Below, piece by piece: positions 1-7,337 of a stretch of 55,096 nt of DNA. Source of the DNA: Sphingobacterium litopenaei (GTDB lineage: Bacteria > Bacteroidota > Bacteroidia > Sphingobacteriales > Sphingobacteriaceae); NCBI RefSeq assembly GCF_014692495.1, contig NZ_JACOIJ010000023.1, positions 1-55,096 on the forward strand. Reading direction: 5' to 3'. The position numbers were made by a program, and so were the translations under genes. Under the pieces are notes generated by a model. The model saw only the letters and a list, made by a program, of their open reading frames with translations, did not search any database and was not told the origin of the DNA. Position 1 is the stretch's first letter, and each line of letters begins with the position of its first letter.

Positions 1-127
1 CAAAATTGGGCAATTTAAACTATTCTAAAAGTAATATAGAGGGTATAATTTGACTTTAAAACAGAAAACTTATCTAGAAGCTAGATAAGGAGGTATATTA
101 TATGTCTAAAATTTTTATTTAGGACAC
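1..127 (+). mobile_element. Putative right end of an IS4-like insertion sequence (partial)
   Basis: The segment ending at 127 reads TTTATTTAGGACACT (113-127). This is the inverted complement, at 13 of 15 bases, of the left end AGTGTCCAAAATAAG of the IS4-family element at 53663. One frame at the window edge (2-28) reads KIGQFKLF then stop, which resembles the C-terminal tails of such transposases. Together these suggest the last few codons and right terminal repeat of a related element transcribed rightward. The match is short and the element body lies outside the window, so this is tentative. Confidence 0.35.
69..89. repeat. Perfect 9-bp inverted repeat
   Basis: CTTATCTAG and CTAGATAAG flank a 3-nt spacer (AAG). 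It lies between the tentative transposase tail and the tentative right terminal repeat, so it could be a terminator or transcription barrier of that element. No long T-run follows, so its role is open. Confidence 0.4.
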
Positions 128-215
128 TTGTGATTCAAAGAAATTTTAAAGTTGCTTATTATTAAATGATTTCTAAAAATAGTTTTTTTCATTAAACGCT
201 TATCAGCTTAAATTA

Positions 216-839
216 ATGGCTTTAATGGCTATGTTTTTAGATCATTTGGCGCGTATTATTTTTCCTGATTTATATATTCTTAAAGTCATTGGAAGATTGG
301 CGTTTATTTTATACGCCTTTTTATTAGTGGAAGGTTTTATACATACGAGAAACAAAGGAAAATATCTTTTTAGGCTATTAATATTTGCTATCTTTTCTGA
401 AATACCGTATGATTGGGCTTTTAGCAATTCACTTTATGATCCTTTTCGTCAGAATGTATTTTTCACTCTATCAGCCGGACTCATTTCATTATGTATAATT
501 GATTCTAAGAAGATATCATCCGATGTCAAAATATTACTTATAGCTTGCTTAGTCACTGCGAGTAATCTGTTTTATTTCGATTATTTATATTTGGGTGTAT
601 TACAAGTGATTTGCTTTTATGTGTTTAGATCCAATAAGCTGAAACAGTTTCTGACTGTCGGAATCCTTAATGTATTCTACATGTTCAGAATATCTACACA
701 AGCCGCTGCTATTCTAGGATTCGTCCCCATTTATTTATACAACGGAGAACGAGGAAAGAAAACAGAATTATTGTATTATATCTTTTATCCAGCACATTTA
801 TTAATCTATTGGATAGTCAATCGCTGCTTTATGGAGTAA
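216..839 (+). CDS. TraX-family integral membrane protein
   Basis: Polytopic membrane protein of the TraX family (PF05857). In F plasmid TraX acetylates pilin; chromosomal members are often of unknown acyltransferase role. The N-terminal signature is visible: MFLDHLARII, then GRLAFILYAFLLVEGF, HTRN and LRLLIFAIFSEIPYD, followed by several hydrophobic helices. The reading frame stays open upstream of this ATG and encodes SLNAYQLKL, which is typical TraX N-terminal sequence, but that frame has no start codon before the stop at 180-182. An ATG at 166 in another frame would join it if the T-run at 183-189 had one more T. The annotated start is therefore probably too short. The gene overlaps the convergent exonuclease gene by 39 bp. 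Confidence 0.8.
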   Translation: MALMAMFLDHLARIIFPDLYILKVIGRLAFILYAFLLVEGFIHTRNKGKYLFRLLIFAIFSEIPYDWAFSNSLYDPFRQNVFFTLSAGLISLCIIDSKKISSDVKILLIACLVTASNLFYFDYLYLGVLQVICFYVFRSNKLKQFLTVGILNVFYMFRISTQAAAILGFVPIYLYNGERGKKTELLYYIFYPAHLLIYWIVNRCFME

Positions 840-2183
840 TTTTTTGACTTTGCTGGGGTATCTTTCGATGTATTGCAACACCAAAGAGTTCATGTAATAA
901 TTACTTAAACACTTGTCATCTTCTTTTACAAGATCTTCATAATCTACAATATCTAACTCAACATCAAAATAGCCAAACGCATATAAAGTGTTATTCCTGA
1001 ATAGAATATAAGATTTCTCGTTCAAATTTCGTCCTTGATCCACCAACACAAATGATTTCGATTGAGCAGCAATCTTTTCTATTGCGGCTTCAACCTTTTC
1101 ATTATGCTGATCAACATTGGGAAGTGTTGCATAATTCAATTTTGGTTTAGGCTCATTGTGTACGCTGTAGAAATAACAAAGCTTATTATCCAACTCAAAT
1201 TCTTCCATCAATTGCAACAAGAGTTGATTAGCTTCATACGGGCGCTCAAAATGTTGAATAGCCTTTGCATGCTTGTCATAAGGTGAAACAACCAAACGGA
1301 TGTAATCATTTTGGTCTGTATATTGGATAAGCGAAAATTTTGGTTCAAACTTCTTCAAAGCTCTATTATGCGTAGGCCAATATTGTTTTATCAGCTTACA
1401 TTCTGTCAAGAGTGACATGAGTTCTGTACCTGTTTCCAAATAATCAATATGATGAATATCATTAATAAAAGCCTGTCTCTTTTGTGTACCGTTAGTACCT
1501 GAAAAGTGACTTAATACTCTTTTACGGATATTAACAGCTTTACCTACATAAATGATTTTTCCTGTAGCATTGTGAAAAATGTAAACACCCGTAGTTTCGG
1601 GCAGTTTTAAAAAATCATCTTCATTAATATGCGTTGGTAAACGATGTTCTTTTGTCTTTTTTAAGGTGCTCTCGATCAGATTTTCTTTATCCTCTCTAAC
1701 CAATTTTTCAAACAAAGTAACCGTGGCATCTGCGTCACCCATAGCACGATGTCTATCGTGAATAATAATGCCTAAATTTTGGCAAAGTTTTCCTAGACTA
1801 TAAGATGATTGGTTTGGGATGATTTTGCGCGAAAGTCTCACCGTACACAATTTGGGGGCACGCCAAGAATATCCTGCATTTTTAAGTTCTTCCACCAAAA
1901 AGGAATAATCAAAATTTACATTGTGTGCCACAAAAATTCGTTTGTGCAACAAATTGTAAACTGTGGAAGCAATGTCATTAAAGTAAGGCGCATCTTCGAC
2001 CATTTCATTGCTGATGCCTGTTAAAGCTTGAATATGGAAGGGGATGATTGCTCCAGGATTAACTAAAGATTGGAACTTTTCCAAAATATGAGTTCCATTA
2101 TGGATGACGATAGCTATTTCGGTTATTTTATTTCCTGCCGCGTACGATCCCGTTGTCTCTATATCCACAATAGCATATTCCAT
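801..2183 (-). CDS. DEDDh exonuclease domain fused to GIY-YIG nuclease domain
   Basis: About 460 residues. Residues 1-170 form a DnaQ/epsilon-like 3'-5' exonuclease: IVDIETTG supplies the first Asp and Glu, HNVNFD lies in the second motif, and HRAMGDADAT is the DEDDh third motif. Residues ~195-285 form a UvrC/Cho-type GIY-YIG domain: TTGVYIFH, then IIYVGKAVNIRKRVLSHF. The C-terminal ~180 residues are unassigned. Such fusions are known relatives of UvrC/Cho and probably act in DNA repair. I chose the ATG at 2183 because a TACTTTTG -7 box ends 4 nt before it; an ATG-like start at 2198 would lie inside the promoter. Confidence 0.85.
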   Translation of the reverse strand: MEYAIVDIETTGSYAAGNKITEIAIVIHNGTHILEKFQSLVNPGAIIPFHIQALTGISNEMVEDAPYFNDIASTVYNLLHKRIFVAHNVNFDYSFLVEELKNAGYSWRAPKLCTVRLSRKIIPNQSSYSLGKLCQNLGIIIHDRHRAMGDADATVTLFEKLVREDKENLIESTLKKTKEHRLPTHINEDDFLKLPETTGVYIFHNATGKIIYVGKAVNIRKRVLSHFSGTNGTQKRQAFINDIHHIDYLETGTELMSLLTECKLIKQYWPTHNRALKKFEPKFSLIQYTDQNDYIRLVVSPYDKHAKAIQHFERPYEANQLLLQLMEEFELDNKLCYFYSVHNEPKPKLNYATLPNVDQHNEKVEAAIEKIAAQSKSFVLVDQGRNLNEKSYILFRNNTLYAFGYFDVELDIVDYEDLVKEDDKCLSNYYMNSLVLQYIERYPSKVKKLLHKAAIDYPID

Positions 2184-2187
2184 AAAG

Positions 2188-2195
2188 CAAAAGTA
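2188..2195 (-). promoter_or_regulatory. -7 box (TACTTTTG) of exonuclease-GIY-YIG gene
   Basis: Matches the Bacteroidota TAnnTTTG consensus on the minus strand. No TTTG -33 box is found at the usual spacing. Only 4 nt separate it from the ATG at 2183, which predicts an almost leaderless transcript. Confidence 0.5.
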
Positions 2196-2210
2196 CAAAC
2201 AACTTTCGGA

Positions 2211-2975
2211 TTACAGAATTATCAATAGGATAGAGGCGATTATTACTAAAGAAATAATAATATAACGAAATGTTTTTTCTGGCAGAACTTTTATGATTTT
2301 AATACCAATAAAGCCACCCAATAAAATAAAAGGAATTGCCATTATATTTAGCATCAGACCTGCCCAAGTAATATTATGCCACACAAAAACCTGCAATGGA
2401 ATTTTACTCAGGTTGAGGATAAATATAAACCAGGCTGAAGTTGCTGCAAAAGTAATTTTATCTAATCTTTTGGAAAGCATATAGACCGATAGAGCTGGAC
2501 CAGCAGCATTTCCAATCATGGTAGAAAAACCTAAAATAAAACCGAACAAAGGCGAATACCATTTCTTTTCAGTAAGTAATTTTTGCTTTTCTTCGGAAGA
2601 TTTTTCCATCCAAAGCATAATAAAAACACCTACAATGATACATATACCAATGCATATTTTGAAAGTTTTATCATCCACATAATTACCCAAAAACAATCCT
2701 ACCAAAAGCCCGACAAACGCTAGGGGCAAAAGCTTTTTGACTTCGTTCCATAGAAAGGCTTTGCGGTAATAAATAACAGCTACTAAGTCAGCAAAACAAA
2801 GTAATATTAATACGATGCCCGTAGAATATTTTGCACCAAATAGCAAAGCAAAAAGGGGCACTGCAAGTGTGCCGATATTTTGTATTCCCGTCTTGGAAAT
2901 ACCAATGAGCATTGCACAGATAAAATACAATGACCAACTATAGGGACTAGATATTAATTGCAGTGCTTCTTGCAT
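2211..2975 (-). CDS. TauE/SafE-family membrane permease
   Basis: A 254-residue protein made almost entirely of hydrophobic helices (about eight), as in the sulfite exporter TauE/SafE family (PF01925). Two internally similar halves are visible: GISKTGIQNIGTLAVPLFAL near the N-terminus and GNAAGPALSVYMLSKRLDK in the second half, each followed by membrane segments. The family moves sulfite, sulfoacetate or related small organic anions across the inner membrane; the substrate here cannot be told. It starts 1 nt after the stop of the upstream HAD gene, so the two are probably one operon. Confidence 0.8.
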   Translation of the reverse strand: MQEALQLISSPYSWSLYFICAMLIGISKTGIQNIGTLAVPLFALLFGAKYSTGIVLILLCFADLVAVIYYRKAFLWNEVKKLLPLAFVGLLVGLFLGNYVDDKTFKICIGICIIVGVFIMLWMEKSSEEKQKLLTEKKWYSPLFGFILGFSTMIGNAAGPALSVYMLSKRLDKITFAATSAWFIFILNLSKIPLQVFVWHNITWAGLMLNIMAIPFILLGGFIGIKIIKVLPEKTFRYIIISLVIIASILLIIL

Positions 2976-2976
2976 A

Positions 2977-3636
2977 TTATGCTTTTAATATTTCCAACAC
3001 TTTTGCTGCGCTGATTTCAGAATAATCATTAATATAGAAAGAACATTTTGGTAATTGCTCTTTAGTGTGTGAGCTTAATACAGCAACGACTTTCATCCCA
3101 GCATTTAATCCCGCTGTGACACCAGAAAATGAATCTTCAAATACCACGCAGTTACTAGGATCAACACCCAATCGTGCTGCTGAATTCAAATATACTTCAG
3201 GATGAGGCTTATGTAATTTAACATCTTCACTGCTCATTAGTGATTGCATTTCCTTGCGAATGTCTAAGTGATCTACAATAAGATCCATATTAGCTCTCGG
3301 TGCCGAAGTACATACTGCAGTTTTGAAATTATTAGCTTTTAGGTCCGCTAAGAAAGTTTTGTAATCTGGAATGGTTTCTATTTTATCTTTGTACAATTCA
3401 CGAAACAATTGTTCTTTTTCATTTTCGAGCTGAATTAATTCTTCACCATGTACTGGTCTTTTGAAAAAGTAAGTCATAATATGGCTATTGTGTTTACCAT
3501 ACATATGGTCTTCAAACTCTTTCTCGGTATAAGGAATTTGGTATTTGTCAAAAAAAGCTTCGAATGCTTTAGCGTGATGAGGATTGGTATGGCAGATTAC
3601 ACCATCCATATCAAATAATACGGCATATTGATTCAT
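2977..3636 (-). CDS. HAD-superfamily hydrolase, beta-phosphoglucomutase-like
   Basis: Cytosolic HAD phosphatase or phosphomutase of about 219 residues. Motif I is FDMDGV with Asp9 and Asp11, the nucleophile and acid/base pair; motif II is CTSAP, motif III is the Lys in KLHKPHPE, and motif IV is FEDSFSG. The cap inserted after motif I is helical, as in the beta-phosphoglucomutase/YcjU group, so a sugar phosphate is a likely substrate. The start at 3636 is favoured because a TATATTTG -7 box ends 4 nt upstream; the longer frame to 3675 would run through that box. It heads a two-gene unit with the TauE-like permease. Confidence 0.8.
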   Translation of the reverse strand: MNQYAVLFDMDGVICHTNPHHAKAFEAFFDKYQIPYTEKEFEDHMYGKHNSHIMTYFFKRPVHGEELIQLENEKEQLFRELYKDKIETIPDYKTFLADLKANNFKTAVCTSAPRANMDLIVDHLDIRKEMQSLMSSEDVKLHKPHPEVYLNSAARLGVDPSNCVVFEDSFSGVTAGLNAGMKVVAVLSSHTKEQLPKCSFYINDYSEISAAKVLEILKA

Positions 3637-3640
3637 GGCG

Positions 3641-3648
3641 CAAATATA
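3641..3648 (-). promoter_or_regulatory. -7 box (TATATTTG) of HAD-TauE operon
   Basis: TAnnTTTG match on the minus strand, 4 nt from the ATG at 3636. No -33 TTTG was seen at ~19 nt. It is used to set the HAD start. Confidence 0.5.
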
Positions 3649-3718
3649 ACTATAAATTAGTCTGAATATGGTCATTTTAGCGTGGAGATTACTTAGGATT
3701 TTATTATTTTAGACACAA

Positions 3719-4009
3719 ATGAAACATATACTAATTAGCCTAATAGCTCTCTTTCTTTTTTCATGTGATAGTGATGTTTACGAAACGTACTCAAAAGAGC
3801 GTGAGTTTACGATTCGTAAAATCAAACGATCAGGAAAAAGACATATGCGTGGATTTTATGTCGAGGGGAGTGATTACAAAATTCGTTATAGGGATATTCG
3901 TAATGGAAAGTACGAAGTAGGTGATAAGGTGGTTTTGAAATACGATTCCATTGTCAATAAAACTAAAGGCACTTACGAATTAAAAACGCAAAGAAGAATA
4001 ACCGATTGA
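3719..4009 (+). CDS. Small putative lipoprotein
   Basis: A 96-residue protein with an N-terminal hydrophobic stretch ending in the lipobox-like LFLFSC, so Cys16 would be acylated and the rest anchored at the envelope. The mature part is basic and rich in beta-type patterning (FTIRKIKRSGKR, YKIRYRDIRNGKY, VVLKYDS). I do not recognise the family. Its stop codon touches that of the convergent serine hydrolase with no spacer. Confidence 0.6.
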   Translation: MKHILISLIALFLFSCDSDVYETYSKEREFTIRKIKRSGKRHMRGFYVEGSDYKIRYRDIRNGKYEVGDKVVLKYDSIVNKTKGTYELKTQRRITD

Positions 4010-5167
4010 TTATTCTTCTTTAGCTAACATTTTATAAGCTTGATCGATATATTGATAGAATGCTCCATCTGGTGTTCTCTTTCCAGATTTGTCGTGCATA
4101 TGTCCCAATCGAACGACCATAATCCTGTCTTCGGGAATAGAAATCACAAATTGACCGAGATGTCCGTCCATATAGACAATCTTTTTCCCTTGATATTCGC
4201 CTAACCACCAACCATAACCATATTGCTGAGAATCTTCAGCCGCTGGCTGCAAAGATTGTTGGACATAGTTAGAATCCAAAATTTGTCGATTACCCCATTT
4301 GCCGTTGTTGGTATATAATTTACCGAATCGAGCGAAATCTCTGGCATTACTAGCGATACAACAATATGTTTTTTCGATACCGTCTTCTGGTGAAATTTGC
4401 CATAATGCATCGTTTTCAGCACCCATCAGCTTCCAAAAGTGTTCTGATAGAAAGTCAGATAAATTGCTTGGTATTGCCTTGGAAAGCACCATTCCCAATA
4501 ATTGGGTATCTCCGCTTTGATATTTAAACTTTTGATTTGGAAATTTGTAAATAGGCAATTCTAGCATGGCTTTACTTACGTTTTTATAAAAATAAGCTTT
4601 AGTAGTAATAGAAAATGGTGAATTGTATCGCTCATCCCATTCTAATCCCGAACGCATCGTCACTAAATCTCTAATCGCCAAATCTGCTGCAAATTCACCT
4701 TTCAATTCGGGCAAATAAGACTTCACTTTTTCATCCAAACTAATAATATATCCGAGTTCCAAAGCTTTTCCAAGCAAAGCAGCTGTTATACTTTTTGCCA
4801 TGGAGAAGGAATTTGTAAGCGAATTTTCGTCAAAACCATCATAATATTTTTCAAACCAAATACTATCGTTCTTAATTATCAAATACGCTATAGTCTTATT
4901 GGCTTGATGAATGGAATCCAATTTTGATGTACTGTTTACGGAATTATAATCTTTTGCTTGTGGCCAAGGTTGAGAAGCTCCGGCTTTAATAGTTCTATTT
5001 TCAAAATATTTATAATCTTCCAAAAAAGCAGAAGTGTGTCCCGTAAAATAAACAGTTCGTACAGCTTTTAGAATATATCCATTTCCTGTAAAAAGTAAAC
5101 CTAATGTTATAATCGTAATGAGTACGATGACCGTACCAAGAAGCCATTTTAAAATTTTGATAATCAT
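4010..5167 (-). CDS. Serine hydrolase, class C beta-lactamase family
   Basis: A 385-residue protein of the beta-lactamase/penicillin-binding-like family (PF00144). An N-terminal hydrophobic helix (residues ~5-27) anchors or exports it. The catalytic SxxK is SMAK in NSFSMAKSITAALLG; the second motif is the Tyr in FKYQSGD; the third is HLG in DGHLGQF in place of KTG. These are the marks of the EstB/6-aminohexanoate-dimer hydrolase group of esterases or peptidases rather than a true beta-lactamase. The substrate is unknown. Confidence 0.8.
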   Translation of the reverse strand: MIIKILKWLLGTVIVLITIITLGLLFTGNGYILKAVRTVYFTGHTSAFLEDYKYFENRTIKAGASQPWPQAKDYNSVNSTSKLDSIHQANKTIAYLIIKNDSIWFEKYYDGFDENSLTNSFSMAKSITAALLGKALELGYIISLDEKVKSYLPELKGEFAADLAIRDLVTMRSGLEWDERYNSPFSITTKAYFYKNVSKAMLELPIYKFPNQKFKYQSGDTQLLGMVLSKAIPSNLSDFLSEHFWKLMGAENDALWQISPEDGIEKTYCCIASNARDFARFGKLYTNNGKWGNRQILDSNYVQQSLQPAAEDSQQYGYGWWLGEYQGKKIVYMDGHLGQFVISIPEDRIMVVRLGHMHDKSGKRTPDGAFYQYIDQAYKMLAKEE

Positions 5168-5250
5168 AGTTGAAGGTTTATAGATTAAATATACTGAATG
5201 TTTTAATTATTACTATTAATGAAGAAAATCATTTTGAATTTGTAGTTTAT

Positions 5251-5284
5251 TTTGATATATTTATGATATCAAAATGATATCAAA
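5251..5284 (+). promoter_or_regulatory. Three TGATAT repeats at 11-bp period, probable operator
   Basis: TGATAT occurs at 5253, 5264 and 5275, exactly 11 bp apart, and the last two units are identical over ATGATATCAAA (5263-5273 and 5274-5284). The block ends 18 bp before the SPFH start codon. One-helical-turn spacing puts the repeats on one DNA face, an arrangement known for cooperative RHH regulators; the second gene of this operon encodes one. Confidence 0.5.
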
Positions 5285-5302
5285 TTTTAACACTTATAAA
5301 TT

Positions 5303-6169
5303 ATGGAAAAAGTTATTAAGCCTACCTCAGGATATTCTGCCATCGGAATTGGAATTGTCTTGTTATTAATGTCTGGTTACATTGTATATTTATCGGTTTT
5401 AAACGATAGACCTGCATTTATATTCCTTGGGATTCTAGTTTTTTTAGCCTCAATTTTTATTTTTAAAGGAATTTTGATTGTACATCCAAATCATTCACGT
5501 GTATTGAATTTCTTTGGTAGCTATGTAGGCACAATTAAGGAAAATGGATTGTTTTTTGTGAATCCATTGTATACAGCGACAAAAATGTCTTTGCGTTCGG
5601 AAAACTTACAAGGACAAACGTTAAAGGTTAATGATAAAATGGGTAATCCTATTGAAATCGGTGCGGTAATCGTTTGGAAAATTGGTGATACGTATAAAGC
5701 TGCGTACGATGTAGAACGCGTATTTGATTATGTGCGCGCACAATCTGAAGCTGCGGTCCGTCATTTGGCGGTGAGTTTTGCATACGATGATTTGGAAGAT
5801 GATACGGCTGAGATTACCTTGCGTAATGGTGGGGAAGAGGTAAATCATATTTTAGAGAATGAGTTGACAGAGCGCTTGTCAAAAGCAGGTATAGTTGTGC
5901 AAGAAGCTCGTATTAGTCACTTAGCTTATGCAGCAGAGATTGCTGGTGCGATGTTGCAAAGACAGCAAGCTGCAGCAATTGTAGCAGCGCGTGCAAAGAT
6001 CGTTGACGGTGCTGTTGGGATGGTAGATATGGCGTTGAAAAAATTATCCGCTGAGAATATTGTGGAATTAGATGACGAGCGTAAAGCAGCTATGGTAAGC
6101 AATCTAATGGTCGTATTATGCGGTGAAAAAGCAGCACAACCAATTGTAAATACAGGCTCCTTGTATTAA
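5303..6169 (+). CDS. SPFH (Band 7) domain membrane protein
   Basis: A 288-residue stomatin/prohibitin-type protein. Two hydrophobic segments (about residues 14-33 and 38-57) precede the SPFH domain, which begins around VHPNHSRVLNFFGSYVG and continues through DKMGNPIEIGAVIVWKI and the Ala-rich helix near GAMLQRQQAAAIVAARAKIVDG. SPFH proteins form membrane-bound oligomeric rings that scaffold microdomains or regulate proteases. A short RHH protein follows 26 bp downstream, a pairing repeated in many genomes. Phased repeats lie upstream. Confidence 0.85.
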   Translation: MEKVIKPTSGYSAIGIGIVLLLMSGYIVYLSVLNDRPAFIFLGILVFLASIFIFKGILIVHPNHSRVLNFFGSYVGTIKENGLFFVNPLYTATKMSLRSENLQGQTLKVNDKMGNPIEIGAVIVWKIGDTYKAAYDVERVFDYVRAQSEAAVRHLAVSFAYDDLEDDTAEITLRNGGEEVNHILENELTERLSKAGIVVQEARISHLAYAAEIAGAMLQRQQAAAIVAARAKIVDGAVGMVDMALKKLSAENIVELDDERKAAMVSNLMVVLCGEKAAQPIVNTGSLY

Positions 6170-6195
6170 TAATAGGATCATCAAAGTGATTTGAT

Positions 6196-6363
6196 ATGAA
6201 GAAAAAAAGTTTTGTGGTGCGCATAGATGAGGATACATTCAAGCTACTTGAAAAGTGGGCGCAGGATGAATTTCGTAGTGTCAATGGTCAAATTGAATTT
6301 TTACTACATGAAGCTCTGGTGAAGAGCAAGCGTAAAAAGGATAACGCAAAAAAAGAGGATTAA
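6196..6363 (+). CDS. Arc-type ribbon-helix-helix DNA-binding protein
   Basis: A 55-residue protein beginning MKKKSFVVRIDEDTFKLLEK and ending in a lysine-rich tail. The KSFVVRID strand followed by two short helices (DTFKLLEKWAQDEF and SVNGQIEFLLHEALVKS) is the Arc/MetJ RHH fold, with the N-terminal strand inserting in the DNA major groove. It lies 26 bp after the SPFH gene and directly before a terminator, so the two form a closed operon. Autoregulation through the TGATAT repeats is an inference. Confidence 0.8.
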   Translation: MKKKSFVVRIDEDTFKLLEKWAQDEFRSVNGQIEFLLHEALVKSKRKKDNAKKED

Positions 6364-6390
6364 ATGAGGCATTATGCCTCATTTTTGTTT
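6364..6390 (+). terminator. Intrinsic terminator of SPFH-RHH operon
   Basis: ATGAGGCA and TGCCTCAT form an 8-bp perfect stem with a 3-nt loop, followed by TTTTGTTTG. It starts directly after the stop codon of the RHH gene. Confidence 0.8.
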
Positions 6391-6466
6391 GATGTAGGAT
6401 GATTTTCAAAGTGTTATAAAAAAAATCTCTAAAATAATTTTGATAATAAAAATTTACAATCTATAT

Positions 6467-6492
6467 TAGTGTATTATTTAAATAGTACACTA
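6467..6492 (+). promoter_or_regulatory. Palindromic operator, probably for the YtrA-type regulator
   Basis: A 26-bp palindrome with perfect 7-bp outer arms TAGTGTA and TACACTA and only one mismatched pair overall. It ends 2 bp before the ATG of the first gene of the operon, whose third gene is a YtrA-type GntR repressor. YtrA sites typically carry GTGTA...TACAC arms, so self-repression is the natural reading. Confidence 0.7.
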
Positions 6493-6494
6493 GT

Positions 6495-7337
6495 ATGATA
6501 ACCATTAAAGACTTAAATTTTAGTTATACCAAAAACAAACCTATCTTTTCAGATTTGAATCTAGATTTGGATACAGGGCATATCTATGGACTCCTCGGTA
6601 AGAATGGGGCAGGAAAATCGACGCTTCTGAAGAATATGATTGGATTAGTATATCCCAATTCAGGCGAGATTTTAATTCTTGAACAGGATGTAAAACAGCG
6701 AAATCCTTCATTATTGAAAGAGATTTGCTTTATACCAGAGGATTTGTATTTACCTAATGTATCGGTAAAAAGTTACCTAAAATCAAATTCTTGCTTTTAT
6801 CCGAATTTTGATGAGAGCTACTTTCAAAAACTCTTTACCGAATTTCAGATTCCTGCGAATCAAAATTTAGGAAATATGAGTTACGGGCAGAAGAAGAAAT
6901 TCTTGATTTCTTTTGGTCTTGCGACCAACACCAAAGTAGTCATTATGGATGAACCGACTAATGGATTGGATATTCCGTCCAAAGCACAGTTCAGAAAGGT
7001 TCTTGCAGCCGTAATGAATGAAGATCGTGTGATTGTGATTTCTACGCACCAAGTCCGTGATTTGGACAATTTGATTGATTCTGTGATTATATTGGATCAA
7101 CATCGTATCGTGTTGAATGAATCCATTCAAACTATTGCAGATCGTTTGCACTTTAAAAAAGTGACGGAATTGAGCCAAGATATACTGTATGCTGAACAAG
7201 GAATTGGAGCATACAATGTTATCTCAACGAATGCTGATTTTGAAGATTCGAAAATTGATCTTGAATTGCTGTTCAATGCTGTAACCGTAGAAAATGAAAA
7301 AATTACCAATCAATTTTTAATCGCAGAATATGAATAA
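6495..7337 (+). CDS. ABC transporter ATP-binding protein
   Basis: A 280-residue ATPase subunit. Walker A is GLLGKNGAGKST (residues ~33-44), the signature motif is the variant MSYGQKKK, Walker B is VVIMDEPTNGLD, and the switch His is in VIVISTHQVRD. It powers a transporter formed with the membrane protein that follows, whose start overlaps its stop by 8 bp. Clusters of this ATPase, a membrane protein and a YtrA-type GntR regulator are common in Firmicutes (ytrABCDEF) and Bacteroidota and are often induced by cell-wall antibiotics; the substrate here is unknown. The operator palindrome adjoins its start codon. Confidence 0.85.
   Translation: MITIKDLNFSYTKNKPIFSDLNLDLDTGHIYGLLGKNGAGKSTLLKNMIGLVYPNSGEILILEQDVKQRNPSLLKEICFIPEDLYLPNVSVKSYLKSNSCFYPNFDESYFQKLFTEFQIPANQNLGNMSYGQKKKFLISFGLATNTKVVIMDEPTNGLDIPSKAQFRKVLAAVMNEDRVIVISTHQVRDLDNLIDSVIILDQHRIVLNESIQTIADRLHFKKVTELSQDILYAEQGIGAYNVISTNADFEDSKIDLELLFNAVTVENEKITNQFLIAEYE

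Noticed and set aside
84..122. AAGGAGG followed by a six-codon reading frame (ATG at 102)
   Set aside because: A Shine-Dalgarno-like string before a seven-triplet frame is not evidence of a gene, and Bacteroidota rarely rely on such sites; the stretch fits the tail of an IS element better.
4010..5167. Serine hydrolase as an antibiotic-resistance beta-lactamase
   Set aside because: The third motif is HLG, not KTG, and the Tyr motif is YQS, which points to esterase-type members of the family.
5303..6363. SPFH-RHH pair as a toxin-antitoxin system
   Set aside because: The RHH protein comes second and the first product is a clear membrane scaffold protein, so the usual toxin features are absent.
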